From assembly GCA_945981915.1 (NCBI GenBank), contig CAMFRJ010000128.1:1-5070 (forward strand): a stretch of 5,070 nt of DNA. Reading direction: 5' to 3'. This DNA is from an uncultured Erysipelotrichaceae bacterium (GTDB lineage Bacteria; Bacillota_I; Bacilli_A; Erysipelotrichales; Coprobacillaceae). The notes under the pieces are model-generated. The model searched no databases. It saw only the letters and a program-made list of their open reading frames with translations, and had not been told where the DNA came from. The number at the start of each line of letters is the position of its first letter. Position 1 is the stretch's first letter. A program made the position numbers and the translations under genes. Positions 5,060 through 5,070 of the stretch are shown piece after piece.

Positions 5060-5070
5060 AACTAGAAGTT
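5060..5070 (+). terminator. Possible left part of ridA terminator, cut by window end
   Basis: AACT (5060-5063) and AGTT (5067-5070) are inverted copies around AGA, and an A-run precedes them (5057-5060). If the sequence continues with T residues this would be an A-tract/U-tract hairpin like the other terminators here. The window ends before this can be seen. Confidence 0.3.

Noticed and set aside
1..5070. A novel defence, mobile or biosynthetic system
   Set aside because: All seven genes belong to recognisable families, none is a transposase, integrase, nuclease, toxin or reverse transcriptase, and gene orientation and terminators argue for separate transcription units. Patatin-like proteins do serve as effectors in some CBASS systems, but no nucleotidyltransferase or other partner is adjacent.

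Overview
The window is AT-rich, uses the standard bacterial code (TGG for Trp, TGA as a real stop), and has strong Shine-Dalgarno sites and U-tract terminators. This fits a low-GC Firmicute. The protein set (GufA-type ZIP transporter, small DUF5714 protein, clostridial-type flavin reductase-like protein, HU, GGGAKG patatin, RidA) suggests a gut anaerobe of the Erysipelotrichales/Coprobacillaceae or a related clostridial group. The taxonomic placement is inference from protein style, not from a search.

Layout, left to right. (1) 1-561 (+) is the 3' part of a ZIP-family metal transporter cut by the window edge. It ends at a bidirectional terminator (565-599). (2) 603-1163 (-) is a cysteine-rich stand-alone DUF5714 protein that converges on the transporter. 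(3) 1164-1264 is a divergent promoter region. (4) 1265-1816 (+) is a flavin reductase-like split-barrel protein. (5) 1886-2908 (+) is a threonine aldolase-type PLP enzyme with its own extended -10 promoter. (6) 2997-3272 (+) is an HU nucleoid protein with a good promoter and a perfect 8-3-8 palindrome at the predicted transcription start. (7) 3280-3341 holds two back-to-back terminators; the second overlaps the 3' end of the next gene. (8) 3326-4576 (-) is a patatin-like phospholipase with an uncharacterised C-terminal half. (9) 4577-4675 is a second divergent promoter region. (10) 4676-5050 (+) is RidA, followed by 20 bases to the window edge.

The genes look like mostly single-gene transcription units of ordinary housekeeping and accessory metabolism, not one multi-gene system. 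The only plausible functional link is between the PLP-dependent threonine aldolase and RidA, which clears reactive enamine/imine intermediates released by some PLP enzymes. They are 1.8 kb apart with HU and patatin between them, so this is weak. No tRNA, rRNA, CRISPR array, insertion sequence, phage gene or broken gene was seen. I do not see an undescribed defence or mobile system. The items most worth a second look are the DUF5714 protein, the HU leader palindrome, and the terminator hairpin that contains the patatin stop codon.
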